Shown one piece after another: positions 35,624 through 43,237 of a DNA stretch of 43,237 nt. The notes beneath the pieces were generated by a model. The model was not told the origin of the DNA. It did not search any database and saw only the letters and a list, made by a program, of their open reading frames with translations. Each line of letters opens with the position of its first letter. Position 1 is the stretch's first letter. The DNA comes from a virus. The translations under genes were made by a program, and so were the position numbers. The DNA lies in the IMG/VR virus record IMGVR_UViG_3300036791_000563, positions 1-43,237 of that record; one strand, given 5' to 3'.

Positions 35624-38193
35624 GCGAAGATAAAACTAGAGTCGAGGGAAATGGAAATCCATACGCGAAAATTGCTATCATTGGTGAGTCTCCTTCTTAT
35701 GATGAATTAAGAACTAAGCGCGCATTTACAGGGCCAGCAGGTAAATTACTTGACAGTATATTAAAAGATGCTGGTATTAACAGAGCAGATTGCTGGGTAA
35801 CTAATGCATGTAAGTATTTTGTTACCCCAGAACCTAAATTTGGAAGAAAGATTCCATTTAAAGTTCGCGCTAAGAATGATGGTATAGACTTACAGGAATG
35901 TTATAATGAGTTACAGGTGGAAATTAATAATATTAAGCCTAATATCATTATTGCTCTCGGGGGTACTAGTCTTTATGCCGTATCCGGTAAGTCTCCTATC
36001 ACTGATTACCGTGGGAGTATTCTTAGTGGTATTGTGGGTACTAAAGTAATAGGAACATTTCATCCGGCAATGCTTCTTCATACTCAGAAGGATTATTGGC
36101 AGAAGTATATTATTCAATTCGATTTTGTACGCGCCCTTAAACAAAGTTATTTCCCAGAAATTATTCGGCCATCTCGAATATTAAGGGTTGCTAAATCGAG
36201 CGCGGATTTATATGATTTTATATCTCGAAAGAAACCGCGCAAAGGTACAAAATTTAAACTCGCGATAGATATTGAAGCTAAGGAATGCATTCCAATTTGT
36301 ATTGGTATTGCATTTGATCAATATGAAGGTCTTACTATCCCTCTTTGGAATGTTGATGGACATAGTACTATTCCTGATTCTGATTTATCTCATCTTTGGC
36401 TCTTATTAGCAGAGCTATTATATGACTGTGATATCTTACCAATTGGGCAAAACTTCAAGTATGATCAGGATAAGATTGAGCGTCTTGGGTTTGGAATCAG
36501 GAAGTTATATAGTGATACTCTTCTTAAGGGTTTTGCCATTAATCCTGAGTTACCCAAAAATCTCGCATTCTACACATCTATATATACAGAAGAACCTTTC
36601 TACAAAAATGAGGGCATGTACGAGGGTTCGCTTGAAGAATTATTCTTGGGTTGCGCGCGAGACGCATGTTGTACATTTGAAGTAGAATCTAATATGGATC
36701 GCGATTTAGATGAACTTCACATGCGCGATTTCTATAATAATTTCTTGATGAGACTTCATGACTCTTATCTTAAGACTGAAAATATTGGATTTCGCGTTAA
36801 TCATAGTGTACGTGATGAGCTATTACGTAAGTATATTACTTGGACGGAAAGATTGAATTATAAACTCTTTGAAGTTGCGGGTGCTATTATTAACGTTAAT
36901 TCTCCAAAGCAAGTATCATCCCTTCTTTATGAGAATTTTAAGATTCCGAGTCGCGAGGGTACTGGTGAAGAAGTTCTTACACAGTTGCTTTCAAACACTG
37001 TCAAAAGAACAGATCATAGAAGAGCTATTGAAATTATACTTGAAAAGAGAAGAGTTGATAAAACTATAAATACTTATCTAATGGCCCTTCCCGATTATGA
37101 TGGCCGTATGAAGACTACCTATTTCTTATGCCTAGAGACTGGTAGAACTAGTACAGGTCAGCAAGATCCACCTATTAGACCTTGGATTAGAATCCCGAAA
37201 AGGAAATATACTGTAAATGAGGATGGAGAGATAATAACTAAGAAGGGGAAGAAATCTAAAGCTAAAAAGAAAGAGAATTCAAAACATCCTGAAGATAGAG
37301 CAATGGGAATAGCATTCCAAACCATGACTAAACATGGTGATATTGGTAATGATATTCGTTCCATGTTTATTCCAGATCCTGGTGAAGTATTCATTAATAT
37401 TGATTCATCTCAAGCTGAGGCTAGAGTAGTATTCTTACTCGCTAATGATGAACAAGCATTATATGATATTGATCATCACGATTATCATGCTCTTACGGCA
37501 TCATGGTTCTTTGGTGGTTCTGAAGATGATTGGTCTAAATCTAAATGGGGATATGAGCATCCTGTTAGATTCTGTGGTAAAACTCTTAGGCATGCATGTC
37601 ATTTAGGTGCATCTAAGAATCGCGCAGCTTTAACCGTTAATACTGATGCCAGGAAATATAAGATTAAAGATTCTAATGGTGATCTCTTTAACATTAGTGA
37701 GAAATTTGCCGGCGAAGCTATTAGAATATTTCATGCAAAACAGCCATCTATTCAAAAGAATTTTCATGCTGGAATTCAATCAGCTTTATCCGTTAACAAA
37801 AGAAGATTAATAGCGGGGTTACCATATGGAATCGAATCTGAAACCGGAGGAACAAGAATCTTCTATGATAAATGGGGCGATGAACTATTTAGACAGGCAT
37901 ATTCTTACATACCCCAACGAACCGTATCAGATAATACTAAATCTGCCAAATTACGAATTGAGGATAAATTACGAGGGATCAAAATTATCCTTGAAAGTCA
38001 CGATGCATTATTACTCTCTTGCAGAATTAACGAGGTTACTGAAGTTGCTAGAGTTGGAAAAGAGGAAATGGAAAAAGATATCAATTTTACAAATTGTAGC
38101 CTTCCACGACGGAAATTAAGCATCCCTGCTGAAGTAGAAATAGGCGATAATTATATGGAGTTTCAGAAATTTAAGGAAGTGATTAATGCATAA
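35620..38193 (+). CDS. Uracil-DNA glycosylase / exonuclease / family A DNA polymerase fusion (857 aa)
   Basis: Residues 1-180 are a UDG superfamily domain (family 4/5-like): Gly22-Glu-Ser-Pro, the Ala-Phe-Thr-Gly-Pro-Ala-Gly loop, and His148-Pro. Residues ~215-380 are a DnaQ-type 3'-5' exonuclease (Asp217, Glu219; Gly-Gln-Asn-Phe-Lys-Tyr-Asp; Ala-Arg-Asp-Ala). The polymerase has motif A Asp595-Ser-Ser-Gln-Ala-Glu, motif B Lys654 with His-Ala-Cys-His-Leu-Gly and motif C His794-Asp795. It is the replicative polymerase; the glycosylase may recognise template uracil. A start 15 codons earlier lies inside the preceding gene; ATG 35620 overlaps its stop and is preferred. Confidence 0.9.
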   Translation: MSEDKTRVEGNGNPYAKIAIIGESPSYDELRTKRAFTGPAGKLLDSILKDAGINRADCWVTNACKYFVTPEPKFGRKIPFKVRAKNDGIDLQECYNELQVEINNIKPNIIIALGGTSLYAVSGKSPITDYRGSILSGIVGTKVIGTFHPAMLLHTQKDYWQKYIIQFDFVRALKQSYFPEIIRPSRILRVAKSSADLYDFISRKKPRKGTKFKLAIDIEAKECIPICIGIAFDQYEGLTIPLWNVDGHSTIPDSDLSHLWLLLAELLYDCDILPIGQNFKYDQDKIERLGFGIRKLYSDTLLKGFAINPELPKNLAFYTSIYTEEPFYKNEGMYEGSLEELFLGCARDACCTFEVESNMDRDLDELHMRDFYNNFLMRLHDSYLKTENIGFRVNHSVRDELLRKYITWTERLNYKLFEVAGAIINVNSPKQVSSLLYENFKIPSREGTGEEVLTQLLSNTVKRTDHRRAIEIILEKRRVDKTINTYLMALPDYDGRMKTTYFLCLETGRTSTGQQDPPIRPWIRIPKRKYTVNEDGEIITKKGKKSKAKKKENSKHPEDRAMGIAFQTMTKHGDIGNDIRSMFIPDPGEVFINIDSSQAEARVVFLLANDEQALYDIDHHDYHALTASWFFGGSEDDWSKSKWGYEHPVRFCGKTLRHACHLGASKNRAALTVNTDARKYKIKDSNGDLFNISEKFAGEAIRIFHAKQPSIQKNFHAGIQSALSVNKRRLIAGLPYGIESETGGTRIFYDKWGDELFRQAYSYIPQRTVSDNTKSAKLRIEDKLRGIKIILESHDALLLSCRINEVTEVARVGKEEMEKDINFTNCSLPRRKLSIPAEVEIGDNYMEFQKFKEVINA

Positions 38194-38356
38194 AAGACAG
38201 GACCTATATGACTTAAAGCCAAGGTATATCTTTTCAGAAGAAGAGTTAAAAGTATTATGGAATTGGCTCCAATTTCAAACTTTACCACATAACAATGATG
38301 CATTAAAAGAACTTGTAAAACAAATTGGCGACTTTGCATATACCGTCAAGAAATGA
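38186..38356 (+). CDS. Small helical hypothetical protein (56 aa)
   Basis: A 56-codon frame starts within the last codons of the polymerase and its TGA overlaps the next ATG, so it is translationally coupled to both. It is helical and charged with Trp-Asn-Trp-Leu-Gln-Phe in the middle. No family is recognised. Coupling makes it likely to be a real gene. Confidence 0.55.
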   Translation: MHKRQDLYDLKPRYIFSEEELKVLWNWLQFQTLPHNNDALKELVKQIGDFAYTVKK

Positions 38357-39555
38357 CCTTAATAGACGAGGTTCTAATCTCCCATATGGAGATGGAACCT
38401 CCGCAATCATTTTACTATTGGTCTACTTTAGCGGTTATATCTGCTGTAGTAAAGGATAATGTATATTTAGATAGGTCTGCATTCAAAACTTATCCTAATA
38501 TATACGTCATGCTCCATGCAGATTCAGGACTTAAAAAGGGTCCACCAGTATCTTTAGCCAAGAGATTAGTGAGAGCCGTTAATAATACAAGGATAATAAA
38601 TGGAAGAAGCTCAATTCAAGGAATTCTCAAAGAGCTTGGAACTGCGGTTTCAAGCCCTGGAGGTCTCATTAATAAAAAGTCTACCGGATTTATCGTCGCT
38701 TCAGAGTTCACAAGTGCAATTGTTAATGACCCAGCGGCTCTTACGATTCTTACAGATTTATATGATAGAATGTATAATGAAGGAGAGTATGCCTCGCTCC
38801 TAAAGATGGAGCAATTTAAACTTCACGATCCTACTATTACTATCTTAGTCGCCACGAATGAAGCTCATTTTGATGATTTTGTAGGTAATAAAGATTTTAA
38901 AGGCGGCTTTATAGGTAGAATGTTCGTTATAGCAGAGAGTGAAGTTAATAGGCTTAATGCATTAATTCGACCCCTTAAAATAACTCCCAATGAAACTGAA
39001 TGGATTAAATATCTAAAGGAAATAGGAAAATTAAATGGTCCATTCGATCCAATATATGATAAACCAGCAGGTAATTTATATGAAGAATGGTATCATAAAT
39101 TCTATGGAGATGTTAAAGAGCAGGGTGTAGCAGATGAGACGGGTACTATTAATAGGATTGGAGATTCAGTTCTAAAAGTAGCAATGCTTCTTGCACTAGC
39201 TAGAGAACCTAGGTTAGTTATAGAATTAGGAGATATTGAAGAAGCAATCATGAGATGTGAGACATTTATTGGAAGTGTTAGGAAGACTACTCTCGGTAAA
39301 AGTGGTAAATCAGCATCCGCGCTACAAAAGAGAATGATATTAGAAGAATTAGTATCTCGGCCTAATCATTCCGTATCTAGAGAAATATTACTGAAGAAAT
39401 ATTGGATGCATTTTAGCTCATCAGAATTAGATGAAATTATTCAATCTTTTGAAGGAGGAGGTTATATCACATCATCAGCAGTAGGAAATCAAATTATTTA
39501 TACAATGCCTCAATCTAGGGCTGAGGAAATTAAGAATTATTTTAAGGGCAAGTAA
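38353..39555 (+). CDS. DUF3987-like P-loop ATPase (replication helicase/primase-associated) (400 aa)
   Basis: The N-terminal half has a P-loop-like Ala-Asp-Ser-Gly-Leu-Lys-Lys-Gly-Pro-Pro near residue 55-64 and a Phe-Ile-Val-Ala-Ser-Glu segment near 110, as in the DUF3987 family (helicase-like proteins next to primases). The later part is helical, and a wHTH-like segment is plausible near the end (Ser-Ser-Ser-Glu-Leu-Asp-Glu-Ile-Ile). It follows the polymerase and ends where a zinc protein begins. It may be the loader or helicase for replication. The exact assignment is by pattern only. Confidence 0.65.
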   Translation: MTLIDEVLISHMEMEPPQSFYYWSTLAVISAVVKDNVYLDRSAFKTYPNIYVMLHADSGLKKGPPVSLAKRLVRAVNNTRIINGRSSIQGILKELGTAVSSPGGLINKKSTGFIVASEFTSAIVNDPAALTILTDLYDRMYNEGEYASLLKMEQFKLHDPTITILVATNEAHFDDFVGNKDFKGGFIGRMFVIAESEVNRLNALIRPLKITPNETEWIKYLKEIGKLNGPFDPIYDKPAGNLYEEWYHKFYGDVKEQGVADETGTINRIGDSVLKVAMLLALAREPRLVIELGDIEEAIMRCETFIGSVRKTTLGKSGKSASALQKRMILEELVSRPNHSVSREILLKKYWMHFSSSELDEIIQSFEGGGYITSSAVGNQIIYTMPQSRAEEIKNYFKGK

Positions 39556-39821
39556 TGTTCCAGCTTCCTCCCTATAATTGTTATAAATGTGGTAGGTTAT
39601 TAGATGCTTCATCTCATATAAATGATGCTAATATCAAACCAAATCCTGGAGATTTTACAATTTGCATATATTGCGCGTCAGTATTAGTATTTAATGATGA
39701 TCTAACCGCGCGCGCAATTACTGATGAAGAATTATTAGCTCTTTCAGAGGAAAGTAGGCAAATAATTATTGAAGCAGTAGAACAAATTCTGAACTTTATA
39801 TCTTCTAAAAGGAATAAATGA
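39555..39821 (+). CDS. Zinc-ribbon protein (88 aa)
   Basis: Cys-Tyr-Lys-Cys near residue 8 and Cys-Ile-Tyr-Cys near 36 form a zinc ribbon; the remainder is an acidic helix. The ATG shares its A with the TAA of the DUF3987-like gene. Its stop overlaps the next ATG. A role as replication accessory is inferred from position. Confidence 0.6.
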   Translation: MFQLPPYNCYKCGRLLDASSHINDANIKPNPGDFTICIYCASVLVFNDDLTARAITDEELLALSEESRQIIIEAVEQILNFISSKRNK

Positions 39822-40213
39822 TGCTCGTAAACTATGTCGGAATGCTAATGCAATTTCATCAAAAGTTTGAACATTATATCTCATTAACTCCCGAAAGGCA
39901 TGATACTGTACCTAAAAAGGTATTTAAATTGAGGGAAAAGCTAATTGAAGAAGAATTTAAGGAATTTCAAAATGCTCAAACGAGAGTAGAAATTGCGGAT
40001 GCTCTAGCAGACCTTCTATATGTAGTATTTGGTACCTGTGTAAGCTATGGAATACCTATTGATGAAGTTTTCGCGGAAGTTCATAGAAGTAATATGACTA
40101 AATCTAAATTTAAGAGTGAATATGGTAAAACTAAGAAGGGTAAGAATTATGAGGAGCCAAATCTTAAGCCAATTATCGAAAGGGCTCTAAATAATAGCGT
40201 AGTTGATATTTAA
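39818..40213 (+). CDS. MazG-like / all-alpha NTP pyrophosphohydrolase (131 aa)
   Basis: Helices with Glu-Glu-Glu-Phe-Lys-Glu-Phe near 45-51 (ExxE metal-binding) and Glu-Ile-Ala-Asp-Ala-Leu-Ala-Asp near 58-65 (DxxxD pair) are the signature of the all-alpha NTP pyrophosphohydrolase superfamily (MazG / phosphoribosyl-ATP pyrophosphatase-like). It would hydrolyse nucleotide triphosphates; phage members shape the nucleotide pool or remove alarmone-type signals. The start is at ATGATG overlapping the previous TGA, so the second ATG is also possible. Confidence 0.75.
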   Translation: MMLVNYVGMLMQFHQKFEHYISLTPERHDTVPKKVFKLREKLIEEEFKEFQNAQTRVEIADALADLLYVVFGTCVSYGIPIDEVFAEVHRSNMTKSKFKSEYGKTKKGKNYEEPNLKPIIERALNNSVVDI

Positions 40214-40242
40214 GGGTTGATATTTAATATGAAGGAGGCTAA

Positions 40243-40461
40243 ATGGCAAAGAAATTAAAAATGAGCGAGCATCAAGTTTATATGAATGAAAAGAAAGGAC
40301 CATTTAGATGCGATAATTGTGAATATTATGGTTCTACAAATCACTGCAATAATGATGTAATTGTTCAATTAGCTTATGATGGTAAGTTCGGTCTCTATAT
40401 TGATAATGGCCATGCATGGGTAGATCCTGCAGGCTGCAGTGATGAATTTAAGAGAAAGTAA
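40243..40461 (+). CDS. Small cysteine-rich protein (72 aa)
   Basis: AAGGAGG lies six bases upstream of the ATG, the strongest ribosome-binding site in this part. Cys-Asp-Asn-Cys-Glu-Tyr-Tyr near 23 and later Cys residues (Asn-His-Cys, Gly-Cys-Ser-Asp-Glu-Phe) suggest a metal site. I recall small phage proteins of this kind with an iron- or zinc-binding look but no known function. Confidence 0.6.
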   Translation: MAKKLKMSEHQVYMNEKKGPFRCDNCEYYGSTNHCNNDVIVQLAYDGKFGLYIDNGHAWVDPAGCSDEFKRK

Positions 40462-40465
40462 TATC

Positions 40466-40666
40466 ATGACAGATTCATTAAATGTACATGTAAGAGATAA
40501 CTATAAGAGAACTTGCGAATTTTGCTTAAAGGAAATAGAAGGTAAGCCATTCTACTTACCATCTATTAATTCGTCAGGTAAAAAGTTGCAGACTAGATGC
40601 TGTAAATCTTGTTTCTGGGCGCGTCATACTATTCAGATGGATATTAATCCTGAAGGTGATATTTAA
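40466..40666 (+). CDS. Small zinc-ribbon protein at the end of the early block (66 aa)
   Basis: Cys-Glu-Phe-Cys near 16 and Cys-Cys-Lys-Ser-Cys near 47-51 make a zinc ribbon. The start at 40466 is after the stop of the previous gene; an in-frame ATG nine codons earlier lies inside that gene. The TAA (40664-40666) overlaps the stop of the opposing late gene by two bases. Confidence 0.6.
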   Translation: MTDSLNVHVRDNYKRTCEFCLKEIEGKPFYLPSINSSGKKLQTRCCKSCFWARHTIQMDINPEGDI

Positions 40667-43230
40667 GGTCTAAGATTTGGATTAATTCTAAATGATTGTT
40701 GATTTCCCGGTGGGATAACTTGGTGACCTAATTCTGCGCTACCTACTAATGGAATATCTCCAATAGCTTCTCTACCAATTCCTTTGAAATTCTGTTGACC
40801 TAAATTACCTAACAATTTCGATACATCTTCAGTAGCCGTGCCACCAATTAGATTTAATAATCCTGTCGGAGATGCTAAAGATTGGAATAAATCTGTACCA
40901 ATACCAGGAACCCATGATGCCGCGGTATTATCCATTAGATGATTAATTATTGGATGATTCCCAGTAATTCTTTTGTAATAATCTCCGCGCTTTCCATATT
41001 CTTCATTAAATACCTGCATAAAAGGCTTACCTTCATATGCACTTAATCCCATAGCCTTTAATGCGGTCTTACTATCTCCAACTGTTTCCCCAAATACTTG
41101 ACTTAGCGCGACCGCTAATGGAATATTCCTTACCGGATTTTCCATGATCGCGTCTTTAACAATCTTACCATGCTGAAATGCGAATTTCTTGAAAATTAAT
41201 GGTAGCTGTAATAATGGCTCACTCATTCCGTATGGAACTTTTCTAGCTTCCGCTAAACCCTGAGTCATTTCAGCAAATCTACCGCCAGCCATATTCAATT
41301 GCTCAGGAGTTAATTCTTTTTGAGTTATAACTTTCGTTGGATCCTCTAACACTAAATTTCTTAATCTTTCTAATTGCCCAATATCGTTAGGTGTGGATTT
41401 AACTTTATCAAACAAATCCTGTGCTAATCCCTTACCCATACCAGCAGATACAGTTCTAAAATAATTATCAATTCCGCGCATTCCATATAAACCTACTGGA
41501 TTAGCATTATTATTTATTTCATCCATTACCGCGGAACCAATATTATGTGTTACTCCAGTAGAATTCTGTAAATCGCGCGCGTAGCCACTATTTACCAATA
41601 CCTTAGTAGCCTCATTAACAAAATCTGATGCATTTCCTCTCATCATCATAGGAATAGAACTATTTAACTTACTTAATGCAAATCTAGATAAGTGTAAATA
41701 ACTCTCCATTCTTGAGCCTAATGCTCCAACTTTCGCGCCAATTTGATCCGCATATGAAGATGGATCATCTCTATATGGTAAGCTTCTCTTAAGCCATCTT
41801 AAGGTATCTGATGGGTTAGGAGTAGACTCGATCATATCCTTTAATGGAGAACCATTAATATCACGCGGTCCTAATTCTTCCGCAGTAGCTAATCTTCGCG
41901 CTGCATTATTAATATATTTAACTAATACATCCGGAGTTTTATCATAGCCTTCTAAATCTGGAATTCTTTGATGCTGAAATGGAGCTAATTGCTCTCCAAA
42001 TTTCCTTCTCATTTGAAGATATTGTAACGCTTCATTTCGCGACATTCCACTATCTACCAATTTATCAACTATATCAGGTTGATCCCAAAATCCTTCTGGA
42101 TATGAATGTGGAAAGTAATCATCGGCCATCTTAAATGGAACTTCTTTACCAGCTAAAGATTTAGTGCTAATTCCTGAATTTTCTAATCTTTGGCCAATTC
42201 CCTGCAATGTCTGACTAATGTTATCTGCTCTAGCTTGAATATCAGCATTTGGAGCATTTGCACCTTCAATAGTATCTACAACCTTATCAAAATCTTCAGG
42301 ATCTAATGAATTTCTAACTGAAGATAACCATTGAGAACCATAAGATCGCGACTTTAATGCTGCTCTATCTACAGACATTCCAATAGCTTGACCTACTGGA
42401 CCTTGTTGATCAAATCTAGCTTCAATAGAAGTAAATGGATTAGCTTCTTTAACTTTATCGATAAATGATTTATTTTTAACTAAATTTCCTGCCGCGGAAA
42501 TCATTTCAGGCTGACCAGTTTTTAATGCTTCTTTAGCAACTTCTCTAGTAGGATTTGATAATGGCTGATTAGGAATTTCGCTTATAGGCTGCCCACTATT
42601 AGATTTAAGTAATTCCGCGGGTTGACCTGTACCTAATGATGGAGTTTCGGATATAGAAGGAGTCTCTAAAGTTTGCGGTAGATTAGCTGTTACTGGAGAT
42701 GGAGGCAATGCTAGTTGAGGCTTAGAAGGCTCAATAAATGGTACTTTATTTGGAGAATCACCAGCAAATGTTTGACCCATTTGTGGATTAGTTCTTAAAT
42801 TTTGTTCTGATCCAAGTTGAGATTCAGGAGCGCCTTTACCTGGAATTGGCATTGGATTAGCTAAAATTGAACCTAAACCACGAATAATACTTCCACCATA
42901 ATATGCGTTAGATGGATCTAATTTATTGGCTAACCAACCAGCACCAGTCTCAATACCAGGAATATGAGTCTCCATTCCAATCGGCGCGGGAGTTATACCT
43001 TCCTTAGCATATTTGGCTTTAGTCTCATCATCCATTCCATACCAAAATCTCTGCAATAATTGCCTACCATATGGATGATTCTTCATGAAATCTTTAGTAG
43101 CATCACTAGCTACATCCATGAAGCTTTTATCTGATTTAGGCTGATCTGATGGCTGATCTGGTAATGTACTTAATATACTTTTAGGAGGTTGATCTGGTAA
43201 TTGATCCAATATAGATTGAGGCATTACCAT
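40663..43230 (-). CDS. Large internal-virion-type protein (855 aa)
   Basis: This is the largest late gene. Residues 1-280 are Pro/Ser/Gln-rich with little order; residues ~280-780 are helical and include Arg-Phe-Asp-Gln-Gln-Gly-Pro-Val, Leu-Gln-Tyr-Leu-Gln-Met-Arg-Arg-Lys and hydrophobic helices near 575-600, a composition I recall from large internal-virion (ejection) proteins and polyvalent-type proteins of podoviruses. It is the last gene of the leftward block on the circular map, following the 383-residue gene by a start/stop overlap. No lytic motif is visible. The stop TAA (40663-40665) overlaps the stop of the convergent early gene by two bases. Confidence 0.65.
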   Translation of the reverse strand: MVMPQSILDQLPDQPPKSILSTLPDQPSDQPKSDKSFMDVASDATKDFMKNHPYGRQLLQRFWYGMDDETKAKYAKEGITPAPIGMETHIPGIETGAGWLANKLDPSNAYYGGSIIRGLGSILANPMPIPGKGAPESQLGSEQNLRTNPQMGQTFAGDSPNKVPFIEPSKPQLALPPSPVTANLPQTLETPSISETPSLGTGQPAELLKSNSGQPISEIPNQPLSNPTREVAKEALKTGQPEMISAAGNLVKNKSFIDKVKEANPFTSIEARFDQQGPVGQAIGMSVDRAALKSRSYGSQWLSSVRNSLDPEDFDKVVDTIEGANAPNADIQARADNISQTLQGIGQRLENSGISTKSLAGKEVPFKMADDYFPHSYPEGFWDQPDIVDKLVDSGMSRNEALQYLQMRRKFGEQLAPFQHQRIPDLEGYDKTPDVLVKYINNAARRLATAEELGPRDINGSPLKDMIESTPNPSDTLRWLKRSLPYRDDPSSYADQIGAKVGALGSRMESYLHLSRFALSKLNSSIPMMMRGNASDFVNEATKVLVNSGYARDLQNSTGVTHNIGSAVMDEINNNANPVGLYGMRGIDNYFRTVSAGMGKGLAQDLFDKVKSTPNDIGQLERLRNLVLEDPTKVITQKELTPEQLNMAGGRFAEMTQGLAEARKVPYGMSEPLLQLPLIFKKFAFQHGKIVKDAIMENPVRNIPLAVALSQVFGETVGDSKTALKAMGLSAYEGKPFMQVFNEEYGKRGDYYKRITGNHPIINHLMDNTAASWVPGIGTDLFQSLASPTGLLNLIGGTATEDVSKLLGNLGQQNFKGIGREAIGDIPLVGSAELGHQVIPPGNQQSFRINPNLRP

Positions 43231-43237
43231 TTACCTA
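42995..43237. repeat. Direct terminal repeat, right copy (243 bp)
   Basis: Matches bases 1-243 with one mismatch (C at 43110, T at 116). The complete copy of the virion gene lies here. Confidence 0.95.

Noticed and set aside
1-43237. Genome-wide recoding of TAG to a sense codon
   Set aside because: Large conserved genes (capsid, portal, terminase, nozzle, polymerase) contain no in-frame TAG, several early genes end in TAG, and no suppressor tRNA is visible. Only local read-through or mutation is kept as a hypothesis.
1-43237. Temperate lifestyle (integrase, repressor, att site)
   Set aside because: No integrase, excisionase or CI-like repressor was found. The RHH-like protein alone does not support lysogeny. 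No CRISPR array or insertion sequence was seen either.

Overview
The window is an essentially complete genome of a tailed bacterial virus (Caudoviricetes, podovirus-like), about 43.0 kb and AT-rich. The first 243 bases recur as the last 243 (one mismatch), so the contig closes into a circle of about 42,994 bp or carries a short direct terminal repeat. There is no integrase, repressor, RNA polymerase, CRISPR array or recognisable tRNA gene. Many starts have good Shine-Dalgarno sites (AGGAG/GGAGG) and six sites match the sigma70 pattern TTGAC(A/T)-17-TANNNT or close to it. This suggests a host with ordinary sigma70-type expression, such as a proteobacterium or firmicute; the host itself cannot be named from the sequence.

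Layout. A leftward (minus-strand) late block runs from 22,299 down to 1 and, across the circle junction, from 43,230 to 40,663. In order of transcription it holds: small terminase; small proteins; a histidine-phosphatase-like protein; an endonuclease VII-like gene; large terminase; a run of small and low-complexity proteins; a LAGLIDADG endonuclease; portal; scaffold; a second LAGLIDADG endonuclease; major capsid; two small beta-rich paralogues; connector-region proteins; head-tail adaptor; tail nozzle-like protein; fibre-like protein; GNAT; a small two-helix membrane protein (holin candidate); an HNH endonuclease; and three large glutamine/asparagine- or glycine-rich proteins likely to be internal virion (ejection) proteins.

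A rightward (plus-strand) early block runs from 22,695 to 40,666. It holds: small zinc-ribbon and regulatory proteins; a SprT-like protease/SNF2 helicase fusion interrupted by an intein; a glycoside-hydrolase-like barrel protein; a Cas4/RecB-like nuclease; an HNH endonuclease; a Sak4-like recombination ATPase; a probable ssDNA-binding protein; an Acb2-like anti-CBASS protein; a very acidic 52-residue protein; a structured non-coding segment; a uracil-DNA-glycosylase/exonuclease/family A DNA polymerase fusion; a DUF3987-like ATPase; and a MazG-like pyrophosphohydrolase. Two leftward small genes at 23.1-23.6 kb sit behind their own promoter. Control regions lie at 22.3-22.7 kb (divergent promoters) and 23.56-24.02 kb (divergent promoters flanking inverted repeats and a 14-base T run; a candidate origin). 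The two blocks converge at 40,663-40,666 with overlapping stop codons.

How it works together. The early block supplies a replication and recombination set (polymerase, ATPase/helicases, Sak4, SSB-like protein, nuclease) plus counter-defence (Acb2-like and perhaps the acidic protein). The late block builds the head and short tail. Five free-standing homing endonucleases each lie immediately 5' of a core gene, and a sixth mobile element, the intein, sits inside the helicase Walker A motif. The most notable points are: the intein has the class 3 W-C-T signature with Gly at position 1; the SprT-SNF2 and UDG-polymerase fusions; the Acb2-like/acidic-protein/structured-RNA cluster at 34.3-34.9 kb; an amber codon at a conserved Trp in one homing endonuclease; a glycine-rich in-frame extension behind a TAG stop; and a strong excess of CGCG in the backbone that is essentially absent from the mobile genes.
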